Of a stretch of DNA of 64,000 nt, positions 23,797 through 34,008 are shown in pieces. The notes beneath the pieces were generated by a model that saw only the letters and a list, made by a program, of their open reading frames with translations, was not told the origin of the DNA and searched no databases. The position numbers and the translations under genes are program-made. The DNA lies in NCBI GenBank assembly GCA_000469685.2, contig LS997567.1:10800325-10864324 (forward strand), written 5' to 3'. Source of the stretch: Haemonchus contortus. Its lineage: Eukaryota > Nematoda > Chromadorea > Rhabditida > Trichostrongylidae. The first letter of the stretch is position 1. Every line of letters starts with the position of its first letter.

Positions 23797-24265
23797 TCGT
23801 AGTAGTCAGGAGTTATTGATACTGTTAATGATACTTATCACTTTCGCGCTCAATCCATGATCTCAATAGGATAAGGGATAAACGATAAAGTTTTTGAAGG
23901 TAATCAATCCCGTCTGAGGGATGCGCCTCCGTACTCGATCTCCATTCAGAATTGTAGTGGCGTGATGAGTGCGTATGTGGCCCACACAATGACTTGCGGT
24001 GGCCAGCCGATGTACAAGTCAGTGCTTTTATCCTCCCAGACGAGCCTGGTACCAGTTCACCGACCCCAGAGGGATGGAAGGCTCGGTTGGCCCGAGCGGG
24101 CATCGATCCGGGATTCGAATCCCTGACCGTGCGCGTGAGATAGTGCGCCATTTGCCACTACACCACCTTCGCCCCATGATCTCAATGAGGTGTATAAACA
24201 ACTCGATTGGTTGTACTGTTCAGTTTATTGTCTGATAAGCACTCTGCTTCCTGCCGGCAACAATA
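23797..24265 (+). mobile_element. Probable 3' LTR of the gypsy relic, split by a SINE
   Basis: Begins TGTCGTAGTAGTC directly after the end of the integrase tail and, with the SINE removed, continues through a 'tgtataaacaact' TATA-like stretch to '...ccggcaaca', giving TG...CA-type ends. No second LTR is visible, so the boundaries rest on position and end bases only. Confidence 0.5.
23868..24173 (-). mobile_element. tRNA-derived SINE, copy 3, with 13-bp target duplication
   Basis: Read on the minus strand: GGTGGTGTAGTGGCAA (A box), GGATTCGAATCCC (B box), then the family body and a 3' end near 'ttatccct'. It is flanked by identical 13-bp direct repeats, ccatgatctcaat, at 23855-23867 and 24174-24186. 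These define the element as 306 bp and show insertion by target-primed reverse transcription. It is a non-autonomous element that must borrow a LINE reverse transcriptase. Confidence 0.9.
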
Positions 24266-24289
24266 TGTAATCCACAAGTTTGGTGCGTC

Positions 24290-25080
24290 GTTTGAATGTA
24301 TGTATGTATGTATGTATGTCTATGTGTCACGCAATCCGGTTTCACCTGAGAAAACACCTTTAGAGATCGTGACAAGTTTGAGATGGGTGGAGCCTGAGAC
24401 AGGATTAACAGAGCACATACGAGCTCTGGAGAGATCCGCCAACGGGGAGCGAGGCAAGTGCCGGGATGGGCGAAGCCAAGAATCAAACATCTTATTTTGC
24501 TTCGAGTTTCGAAGAAGTCCAGACACCGGGAAAAGATGTTCAAAGGTGAAGATTGGGTCACCAAAACAGACAGAGGAGCTTAAAATGGTCGGTACTTTTC
24601 AGATAAATTCATAATTCGATTCAATTAAGGCGCAGAGGTCAGAAAAAGAAAGTGAGCAGGGCCTTATGCGTGCTGAACGTGCGTAAGCTTACGTAAGCTT
24701 AGCGAAGCCCCGCCCAGCACGCATAAGGCCCTACTCACTCCTTTTATTTCTTGGATGGGCGGGGCGGCGTTGAGACGAAAGCCATTTTTTAAAAATGGAT
24801 GCAACTTCGCTTGGAAACGTTCTAGAAGGCGGCAAAAAGGTGTTAAGGTGTAAAAGAACAAACGTGATCAAAATGAATGCAACTTTGCTCGAAGTGGGCT
24901 TCAAAGTGGGCGGGGTTGCCACTGAAGTGGGCGAAGCTTAGATCAAAAATTTATAACTCTGTTCAGGAACGTTCTCGGATGCGGCAAAAAGGTGTTAAGG
25001 TGTTAAAGAACAAATGTGCCCAAATTAAAGAAGCGGGCGGGGTTATCACTAAAGTGGACGTGGAGACGAAAGCTACTTTT
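24290..25080 (-). repeat. GC-box repeat family, segment C (minus orientation)
   Basis: Starts with (TATG)n at 24296-24318, which is the complement of the (CATA)n tail at 13.56 kb. It then runs through the reverse complement of the 13.2-13.55 kb block, and the 'gcgtgctgaacgtgcgtaagcttacgtaagc' patch near 24667-24720 is itself partly palindromic. It ends with about two GC-box units (24840-25070). Confidence 0.75.
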
Positions 25081-26210
25081 TGAAAACGATCGGATCAGCC
25101 TGAAAAGTAGTCCCAATACAGCTGATTTTTGACCTCCACCCATCACAAATATGGGATGTGAGGAAATGCCACCAGAAACCTAGTTCTCCTCAAATCTTCA
25201 GCGCACTAACTCAGTGAAGGAACGCGCCACATACTCGAAATCTGCTAAAAATAAATGCCTATGTTGGAGTTCATACAGCCAAGTAAACAGGCGCAGTACG
25301 GTTGATTTTTGGGCAACAAACACCATAACTATGAAATGTCGCTACATATGTATATTTCTTCTTTACTTCATAGAAGCCTCCGGGGAACGTTACTTGGATT
25401 TTGTAAAAATCACAACACATCCATTTATTGTCTCCACGACGCCCCACGTGATGACATAATTTCATATACCTAAAGATACTTTCACGGACATGGGTCAACC
25501 GAGCAGCTGCAGACGCTGTTACATCCCCTCATGTACCTTAGGATACATGCATGGGTGGGGGCCGATATCATAAGTAGGCCAATCTTCAAACGCTAGCAAT
25601 GCATTACAAGAGTGCACAGTCACTAACTATTTACATGAATCTTTTCTTTGCGATATTTCTTCACCTTCTACCCTTGGTTCTTTTTGCCTCTTCGTAGGTT
25701 TTGGTCGTATTATATACAGTAAGAATAAACCCATCAGCTCATAAGTTTGATGTTTTGTTTACATATTTCTAACTATTGTTCCATTAAACAGATTTTCATC
25801 CGATTTTCAAATTTCGACTAATATTCACTTTCCGTTCCGGCTCAGACAACTAGAGTTTGGTCGTGTTACGTCTGGGAGAGCTACAATTTTTGATGAATAC
25901 GCGAACTTTCTTCAAATCTTCACTAATTTGTCTAAAATGACCATGCAACTAAGCGTGCTTTTTTCACGCCTGCCACTCTAACCGAACTTTAGCGACAATT
26001 CTGGTCTCTTTCTACTTTGGAATGCTGTTATTCATGATTTTGATATTTTTCCTTTTATTTCGAGAGAGCTTTCTCTTTTTTTCTCTGAATGTTTTTACTG
26101 TGTTAATTGACGGGGTCTTTCTTTTTATTTGACTTACTCAGGTGCTATATGCTCAGGTGTGAAGCTTCTAAAAAAGTAGCAATCTCTGCACAATCCCACT
26201 TATATAATCG
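25081..26210. other. No recognisable feature
   Basis: AT-rich, about 1.1 kb, with T-rich tracts at 25900-26110. No frame or repeat was matched. Confidence 0.35.
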
Positions 26211-26211
26211 C

Positions 26212-26276
26212 CTAAGTGTGTGTATGTGTGTGTATGTGTATGTGCGTGGTGTGTATGTACATATGTGTGTGCCTGA
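26212..26276 (+). repeat. TG/TATG microsatellite
   Basis: About 65 bases of imperfect GTGTATGTGTG units directly in front of the minisatellite at 26279. Confidence 0.85.
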
Positions 26277-26278
26277 CC

Positions 26279-26706
26279 GAAAATTCGTAGCTCCTGACCC
26301 CGTGGACCGAAACCGCTCAAATTTGATAGGAGTATAGGCGGCAGTATTGGAACATCTACAGTGGGTGAGAGAGTCTGACCCCGCCCACAATGGGAGGGGT
26401 TAAGCCGAAATTCCTAACTCCTGTCCTCGTAGACCGAAAGCGTTTGAATTTGGTACGAATACAGGCGGTATTTGAGAACAGTTACAGTGGGTGAGAGAAA
26501 TTGACTCCGCTCATAATGGGCGGGGTTTGAGCGAAAATTTATAATTATTGTTCCCGTGCACAAGAGCCTGCCAATCTATAGGGGGTACAGACAGCAACAT
26601 TGCAACAATTATGGCTGGTGGCATGACCAGATTCCACCCATAATGGGCGGTGTCTGGGTAAAATTCAAAACTACTGTTCCAGTGCACCTAGAGCCTTCAA
26701 ATTTAT
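26279..26706 (+). repeat. Minisatellite, ~125-bp unit, about 3.5 copies
   Basis: Each unit has 'ccgaaaattc(g/a)ta', 'ctcctg(a/t)cc(c/t)cgt', 'gaccgaaa', '(c/t)tcaaattt(g/g)', 'acaggcgg', 'acagtgggtgagag' and 'ataatgggcgg(g/t)gt', with starts at about 26279, 26408, 26532 and 26655. The last unit is cut off in the middle by the Penelope-like arm at 26707. The same unit, more degenerate, makes up 48095-48680. Confidence 0.8.
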
Positions 26707-26711
26707 CCGCT

Positions 26712-28686
26712 CTTGTCCTGAGGCGACTAAGTGTTTTCTCTCAATCAGTCTCAGTAGGTCACGCATCTCCTCTTTCGCATTGATTTCCGGCTTGATGCGG
26801 TATATCTCCCGTGCCTCCATGATTTCCCTTTCCAGTGGCCGTACCAAATATCTATGCAAAACCCTCACATCGAAAGATGGAGCGTTCTCTTTCTCATGCC
26901 TAAGTGTACGGTGTCTGAAAAAATTGCTGTGTGGATAGGCAGCGGGATTGGCCAACACTCTTCTATATTCAGACGAATCCTCAGTGGTCTTGCAGTCTCT
27001 CCCACATACTTTTCTCCACATCCCCCACATTGGAATCAAATAGACAGTGCTCTGTAATTCATTGATCTTCTCAGAAGTGCACTATCGACAAGACTGTTCG
27101 CGGCACCGTCTTTCGTAGATTCGGGATGATGTTAGAAAATTCTTCAGTATGGGGGGAGGTCGGAAAACAAGTCGAATGGGGAGGTGGGAGTTTCCAACGA
27201 CGCGGTTTACCTCACGTGCCATTTTGTCATTTACAAAAGGCACAATGGAGCTTACACCATCAGCCGTCCTGTGCGGGACACAGGTCCTTGTATTGCCTTT
27301 GAAGTATCCGTTGCTTTCGAGGATACCTTCAATTTTAGCATCAACGACTGAATCCCTTCGCGTCCCAAGCTTCTTCGTTCTCAAAAGATTCCGCACGACG
27401 TTTGCCTTCATATAAATAGGATGTGCGCTTCTAGAACGCAACAAGATGTTCGACGAGGCAATTTTTCTATACCATAGGTGTTCCTTATGACCTTCACTAA
27501 TTCGTGTCTTTGTATTGAGGGATGGAAGGAATCCAACCCTCCCGGATCTCCCCTGGTGAAGGTTATGTTAGCATTGTGAGAGTTGAGTCTCTTCAATGTT
27601 TCCGCAAGATCTTCCCTCGCTCCGATAATGAATACGTCATCAATATAACGATTGTAGAACAAAATTCCACTAGTTAATGATGGCTTCTCGGTGTGGTCCA
27701 AGACGATGACTGCTAACCGAGGTGCTATGCGGTTACCCATGGCAAGGCCTCGTTTTTGCTTGTCAAATATTGTCGGAGCAAAAAATGTTGCATTCCAGTG
27801 CTGCTTCGATGAGATCCTTAACTTCGCTGCAGGAAAATCCCATCATATGGTCTCTGTCATCCTCGATGAGAGATAAGACAGCTTGCACTGCTCTCGCGTT
27901 ATTCACCTTCGTGTATAAGGATACTACATCGAAGCTCGCGTAGAAGCCTCCCGTCGGTACTGGACATTGGTGAGGCGCCGAAATGAATTCTTCAACATTC
28001 ACAATGTGTGCTCCCACGTAACGCAAAAGTGGCAAGAGCAAACGAACTAAGAGCCAGCTTAACCCACCTGCTGGTCCACCACAAGACGCAGTAATTCTGA
28101 TTTCAGTCCATGGGAGGGACACTGTGTCTGTTCGCCGGATTTTTGTGCGTTTTCGCCAGGTTGTAGAAAGTCGGCACTGTTGGGACCGGGCCGTAGAGTC
28201 GTTTTGCCATTCCAGGACTTATTCGTTTCTTTACAATCGATATCACTTTCTTCACTCTCTTGCGCACTGATTCGAACGCGAACAAAGTGCTTCCTTCGTA
28301 CACGGTGTCGTTTGAGAGCACTTTATTGGTGACAGCCTTATCCATCGTTTGTGGCATCACCACGAAGGAGCCGCACTTGTCTCCAACGGTGAACCCCGAT
28401 ACCTCCTTCGCTTGCAGAGGTTCTTCACCCCTCTGCGTTCAGATGGGGTCAGATTACTGTAATAAGGCTCACTCATCGCGTTTCGATAAACTCGTTGAAT
28501 TCCGTGCTTGACGTTCGCAGTTTTAGAGTCGATTTCACGTAAAGATGGTGGCATCCTTATATACATTCCTTTAAATGGCATCAATGACATTAAAGTCGCT
28601 TGCTGGTCAAGCGCGGTCGGTCCACGATGTGTTCTCCAGCGTAACTGATAGGCGAATTGATGCACTCCACAAAGTGCAGTGCACAA
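26712..28686 (-). pseudogene. Penelope-like element, left arm (RT + GIY-YIG), inactivated
   Basis: Penelope-like elements encode a reverse transcriptase followed by a GIY-YIG endonuclease. Minus-strand blocks in order: an N-terminal segment (from 28686), a 'TLFAFESVRKRVKKV...FYNLAKTHKNP' segment (28103-28363), 'FDVVSLYT' (RT block with the first catalytic Asp), 'RPCHG'-frame and 'MGNRIAP' (near 27730), and YIDDVFII with the catalytic DD (near 27640). The endonuclease follows (CGGCGEKYVGET near 27005 in one frame, 'FRHRTLRHEKENAPSF' in another). At least four frameshifts separate these blocks. The 3' end is cut at 26707, before the ribozyme-like motif seen in the other copy. Confidence 0.9.
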
Positions 28687-28810
28687 ATCGGTCTGCGATC
28701 ACTTTGTGGAAAATGTACTCCTAGTGTACTGTGAGTTCCTTCGCACTGTTATTTATTCGCTCATAGGTAGTTAATGAAATGAGTCTACAAAAGGCAACTG
28801 AAGATCGGCC

Positions 28811-29018
28811 ATTCATGAGCCCGAGCCAGGGTATCGAAAAGAAATTTTCTTGAAGAGAAAACACACTTAACAAGTCTCGGTCTATCACTGGCTCTCCCCA
28901 TACTGAACACCTTGATCGGTCGTGCCTCGATGTCCAGATGGTTCAGGTTTTCCAAGACGTACTTTTCGGTGTGTTCCTGACAGGTAGATTTACTACACCT
29001 TCGCCGCTTAAGGACAGC
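28811..29018. other. Palindrome spacer
   Basis: 208 bases of sequence not repeated in the arms, with no open frame of note. I looked for a hammerhead core on both strands and did not find one. It probably is the unique remnant of whatever lay at the inversion centre. Confidence 0.6.
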
Positions 29019-29145
29019 ATGGCCGATCTTCAGTTGCCTTTTGTAGACTCATTTCATTAACTACCTATGAGCGAATAAATAACAGTGCGAAGGAACTCAC
29101 AGTACACTAGGAGTACATTTTCCACAAAGTGATCGCAGACCGATT

Positions 29146-31095
29146 TGTGCACTGCACTTTGTGGAGTGCATCAATTCGCCTATCAGTTACGCTGGAGAAC
29201 ACATCGTGGACCGACCGCGCTTGACCAGCAAGCGACTTTAATGTCATTGATGCCATTTAAAGGAAATGTATATAAGGATGCCACCATCTTTACGTGAAAT
29301 CGACTCTAAAACTGCGAACGTCAAGCACGGAATTCAACGAGTTTATCGAAACGCGATGAGTGAGCCTTATTACAGTAATCTGACCCCATCTGAACGCAGA
29401 GGGGTGAAGAACCTCTGCAAGCGAAGGAGGTATCGGGGTTCACCGTTGGAGACAAGTGCGGCTCCTTCGTGGTGATGCCACAAACGATGGATAAGGCTGT
29501 CACCAATAAAGTGCTCTCAAACGACACCGTGTACGAAGGAAGCACTTTGTTCGCGTTCGAATCAGTGCGCAAGAGAGTGAAGAAAGTGATATCGATTGTA
29601 AAGAAACGAATAAGTCCTGGAATGGCAAAACGACTCTACGGCCCGGTCCCAACAGTGCCGACTTTCTACAACCTGGCGAAAACGCACAAAAATCCGGCGA
29701 ACAGACACAGTGTCCCTCCCATGGACTGAAATCAGAATTACTGCGTCTTGTGGTGGACCAGCAGGTGGGTTAAGCTGGCTCTTAGTTCGTTTGCTCTTGC
29801 CACTTTTGCGTTACGTGGGAGCACACATTGTGAATGTTGAAGAATTCATTTCGGCGCCTCACCAATGTCCAGTACCGACGGGAGGCTTCTACGCGAGCTT
29901 CGATGTAGTATCCTTATACACGAAGGTGAATAACGCGAGAGCAGTGCAAGCTGTCTTATCTCTCATCGAGGATGACAGAGACCATATGATGGGATTTTCC
30001 TGCAGCGAAGTTAAGGATCTCATCGAAGCAGCACTGGAATGCAACATTTTTTGCTCCGACAATATTTGACAAGCAAAAACGAGGCCTTGCCATGGGTAAC
30101 CGCATAGCACCTCGGTTAGCAGTCATCGTCTTGGACCACACCGAGAAGCCATCATTAACTAGTGGAATTTTGTTCTACAATCGTTATATTGATGACGTAT
30201 TCATTATCGGAGCGAGGGAAGATCTTGCGGAAACATTGAAGAGACTCAACTCTCACAATGCTAACATAACCTTCACCAGGGGAGATCCGGGAGGGTTGGA
30301 TTCCTTCCATTCCTCAATACAAAGACACGAATTAGTGAAGGTCATAAGGAACACCTATGGTATAGAAAAATTGCCTCGTCGAACATCTTGTTGCGTTCTA
30401 GAAGCGCACATCCTATTTATATGAAGGCAAACGTCGTGCGGAATCTTTTGAGAACGAAGAAGCTTGGGACGCGAAGGGATTCAGTCGTTGATGCTAAAAT
30501 TGAAGGTATCCTCGAAAGCAACGGATACTTCAAAGGCAATACAAGGACCTGTGTCCCGCACAGGACGGCTGATGGTGTAAGCTCCATTGTGCCTTTTGTA
30601 AATGACAAAATGGCACGTGAGGTAAACCGCGTCGTTGGAAACTCCCACCTCCCCATTCGACTTGTTTTCCGACCTCCCCCCATACTGAAGAATTTTCTAA
30701 CATCATCCCGAATCTACGAAAGACGGTGCCGCGAACAGTCTTGTCGATAGTGCACTTCTGAGAAGATCAATGAATTACAGAGCACTGTCTATTTGATTCC
30801 AATGTGGGGGATGTGGAGAAAAGTATGTGGGAGAGACTGCAAGACCACTGAGGATTCGTCTGAATATAGAAGAGTGTTGGCCAATCCCGCTGCCTATCCA
30901 CACAGCAATTTTTTCAGACACCGTACACTTAGGCATGAGAAAGAGAATGCTCCATCCTTCGATGTGAGGGTTTTGCATAGATATTTGGTACGGCCACTGG
31001 AAAGGAAAATCATTGAGGCACGGGAGATATACCGCATCAAGCGGGAAATCAATGCGAAAGAGGGGATGCGTGACCTACTGAGACTGATTGAGTGA
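29146..31095 (+). pseudogene. Penelope-like element, right arm (RT + GIY-YIG), inactivated
   Basis: Plus-strand twin of the left arm. An N-terminal block runs at 29146-29475. The frame then shifts to the block beginning near 29430 with 'GDKCGSFVVM', a signature of this RT class. RT blocks are at about 29470-29729, 29710-30069 (SFDVVSLYT near 29896, Asp present) and 30092-30424 (MGNRIAP, and YIDDVF at 30185). A connector follows to 30750. The GIY-YIG domain is at 30787-31095, with 'VYLI' and then, after a frameshift, CGGCGEKYVGETARPLRIRL. Stops and frameshifts prevent any complete product. The frameshifts near 29420, 29700, 30050 and 30805 are at the same places as in the left arm. A few amino-acid differences cluster in the last 150 bases. 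Confidence 0.92.
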
Positions 31096-31199
31096 TGACA
31101 CTCAGTCGCCTCAGGACAAGAGCGGCGTCCGTTTTCCCTTCAAGATCCCCGCCGACAGGTCCATTCCCCTTTTTCCCCCAAAATTTCCGGTTGTAAATA

Positions 31200-31245
31200 A
31201 TTATGATCTGACGAAGGCATTATATGCCGAAAGCTCACCAATAAA
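31200..31245 (+). ncRNA. Hammerhead-ribozyme-like motif at the 3' end of the Penelope-like element
   Basis: The core CTGACGA (31208-31214) is followed by one extra A, a perfect 5-bp stem II with 3-base loop (GGCAT-TAT-ATGCC, 31216-31228), then GAAA (31229-31232) and GCTC. The four bases AGCU spanning the stem III position are self-complementary, as expected if two copies pair as a dimer, and C at 31236 would be the cleavage-site nucleotide. Stem I pairing in the monomer is weak. An AATAAA polyadenylation-type signal follows at 31240. Position, about 110 bases after the endonuclease, fits the terminal repeat of such elements. Activity is inferred, not shown. Confidence 0.6.
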
Positions 31246-31319
31246 AGTGAAGGGCAAAAAGCTTCGAAAAGTACACAAAACGATATGCAGGTATGGATTA
31301 TGTGTATAGCAGACTTCTG

Positions 31320-33917
31320 TAGTCATCCAGGATATCATTGTTCATTATGTACCGCTCAAAACGATGGAGGAGAATTGGAATAACGAGCACCCTTTTGTCA
31401 TTGCAAATCTAATTCAGCAGAAGGTTAAAATTTTTCAACTCCTAAAACCCGCTGAGCTCGCCGGAGTATATCCATGTTTGTAAACAGCTCGATAAGCATC
31501 TGAAATGCTTTATTGACAACAAAATCGTGCCTCCGCGCCATCTGGCTTTGATGGTGAGTGAGTATACCAATTCATTCCGCCAAATCCCTTAATCATTAAG
31601 AATGATGGAACCAAAATATCGGGTGACGCTTCTAAAGTAGAGACATTTGCCGACCACTTTTGTGGTGTTTTTAGAATGCGGATAAACGCGACACACTTGT
31701 CCACTAGCAGTAGCAGCTTGTTGTCAGCTCCACTTCTTACCACAAACTCAGTTGTCAAGCATTTAGCCACCTTCTCTCTCACCGACGGCTGAAAACATAC
31801 CACAGTATTTCCTCAAATAGTTTAGAAGAGCACTTGCTACCCCACTGGCTCGCATTTTTAACCTGACCCTACTCACAAGTCCAGCCCCACCATCTGGGAA
31901 ACCGCCTTGGTAACCCCGATACCTAAAGTGTGTAATGCAATGAAAATTTCAGACTCTAGGCCCATTAGTATATCACCTGCTCCAATGAAAGTACTTGAGA
32001 GACTAATGAAAGAACAGCTGCTTTCCTGGCTGGTAGTTCAAAAATGGATTCCCTTGGAACAACATGGGTTGTACCAGGAGCGTGCACATGTACTCAGCTG
32101 GCTGACTGCTCACATGACTGGGCGTAGGCTTTTATAATAACTCGGGTCATAATGTGGACATAGCATACTTTGACTTTTCAAAAGCCTTTGACACAGTGTG
32201 TCACGCGAGCCTGTTGACCAAACCGGACGCCATCGGGGTGAGAGATCTCCTGGAGTGATTTAGTTCTTATCTAGAAGGTAGGAGAATGGCGGCACCCATC
32301 TCTGACTGTCATTCCCGCCCCGGAGACTGCAGTTCAGGGTTGCCCCAAGATGGAATCCTATCACCACTTCTCTTCTTAGCCTACACAAACGATGTGCCGG
32401 TGCGGCTGAAAACTCACCCACTGTCAGAGTAACGGCATTCGTTGATGATATCAAAGTTTATGCTACCTACGCTTCCCAAGACAAAGAGAGTCCAAACAGC
32501 ATTGATTGAGTCGATTGGTAAGTGGAACCAGAGAGTGGAACCTGAATGTCAACTTCTTCAAAAGCCATCTACTTTCCCTCACCATAGACTCACTCCAAGT
32601 TCACTGCCCAGAATATGGCCACCTCGCCTTTTTTGATCTTGTCAGAGACCTGGGGGTTATAATTACACGAGTTCTCAAGCGGAAATTGCACAACGATATC
32701 GTCCATAATAAAGCTATGAGACTGGTGCACAGTCTATTCAGGAACAATCACTGCTCTGACATTTTTGAATGGATTAAACTTTTCAAGATGACTGTTTTAC
32801 CCTTGGTGGAGTATTGTAGTGCATTGTAGAGCCCCTTCCTGAAGAATGAGATCTGCAAAATCGAGAGGGTACAGAAGTTCTTTACAAAAATTCTTTATTA
32901 CCGAATATTTCCCAACTGCCGTCATACAGAGACCGTTTGAAAGAACTTAATTTGAAGCCTCTTTATTACAGAAGAACTCAGGCTGACTTGGTTTTAACGT
33001 ACTAGATTTTAGAGGGGAGCTGCGGTTTCGACCATCTATGTATTTGACATTTCGTCCCACAAGTGTAAGAAGTGGTGGTTTTTTCCATTTTGTACCGAAA
33101 ATGGGTGTTCGCAAGCACACGATCAGCCAGCATAACTTCTTTTGTGGGACCTATAGATGGCTACGCAAGCTTCCGCAGTCCGTACTAGGGAGCAAAACGC
33201 CTGAAAGCTTCAAACAGCTCTAAAAAATCGATGTACTCCAAGCCACTGGTGTTGAAGATGTCACTTAATGTTCACTCGAGTTCTTAATTCTAATCCATGA
33301 CTTTGTTCATACTCTTTTTATTTTTGCATGCCTCTATATGCGTTGTATTCTTCTGCCACAGTTGTCAGTTTTGATTTGATGTCTCTTTTCTGATATAAGT
33401 GTTTTTATTTCGTCGACTGACCAAGGGATTTAGTAGTACCTCTGAGTGATGTCAGACGATTCGTAACAGCCCACATTCTAGTAACAATGGAAGAGATGCT
33501 AGTCTGGGTCATGGGTGTGGGAGACTAGTTTAAATTCTGCTGATTTCGCTTTCTCTTCTGAGTGGAACACACACCCATACTGGGAATGCATGGTTGAATA
33601 TCTGGCCGTATACCTTGCTTGCCAGGTCTACGAGGGTGGTCGGTATACCCGTGTGCCGAAGGTGTTCGGCCGATAACTTACTACTGCTGTCTCAATCTGG
33701 AATACGCCCTTTCGTTCCTAATTTACCATTTTCCACCGACATACTTGCCTAGAACGCATTCACCCTAAATTCTCTCCCCATTTGTTGGGTATACTAGTTT
33801 CTTGTTCCAGCCCTTTTTTCCTTTTCTTTTCTATTTACTACCAATAATTGTCTTGAGTTCGCATACTGATTTGGCCGGCACGTCTACATGGACGTATTAA
33901 TAAGTAAATAAATAAAC
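31320..33917 (+). mobile_element. CR1-like non-LTR retrotransposon (LINE), 5'-truncated
   Basis: Covers the reverse transcriptase part of ORF2 and a 3' UTR. The element ends in a short tail of (TAAA/ATAA) units at about 33893-33917 ('attaataagtaaataaataaa'), typical of CR1-group LINEs. The 5' half with endonuclease and ORF1 is missing. The region 33245-33890 is its probable 3' UTR and has no open frame. The first ~200 bases follow directly on the Penelope 3' end, so the two insertions are adjacent. Confidence 0.75.
31900..33240 (+). pseudogene. LINE reverse transcriptase, inactivated
   Basis: Recognisable RT blocks in order: 'VTPIPK' and 'RPISISPA' (about 31907-31985), 'YFDFSKAFDTV' with the first catalytic Asp (32169), 'GLPQDGILSPLLF' (about 32338, normally QG), and AFVDD (32435-32449), the second catalytic motif with Val in place of the usual Ala. 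The downstream thumb/connection blocks are 'RDLGVII' (about 32647) and 'LPLVEYCSAL' (about 32800). Stops after YNNS-type frames (about 32136), at 32258 and 32431, plus frame changes, make it a pseudogene. It belongs to a different lineage from the LINE at 53-57 kb, judging by block sequences. Confidence 0.85.
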
Positions 33918-34008
33918 ATGGGGGAATACATATCAAATTCAACCCAAGGCAACGCTGCCATCTTAGAAAAAGATCGTCTGCAGGGAAGAAAAACAAAACT
34001 TTGAGGGG

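Larger units (their letters stand above)
26707..31125. repeat. Large palindrome: two ~2.1-kb inverted arms, 208-bp spacer
   Basis: 26707-28810 is the reverse complement of 29019-31125 with only scattered differences. The spacer is 28811-29018. Paired positions sum to about 57829 next to the spacer and 57832 further out, the shift reflecting single-base indels such as an extra A at about 29267. Both arms carry a Penelope-like element with 5' ends facing inward. The arms share the same frameshifts. Left boundary: the minisatellite. Right boundary: sequence that continues the element for about another 110 bases to the ribozyme-like motif. Confidence 0.93.

Noticed and set aside
28811..29018. Hammerhead motif at the palindrome centre
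   Set aside because: Fragments such as 'cttcgccgcttaagg' looked suggestive, but there is no CTGANGA plus GAAA pair in order on either strand.
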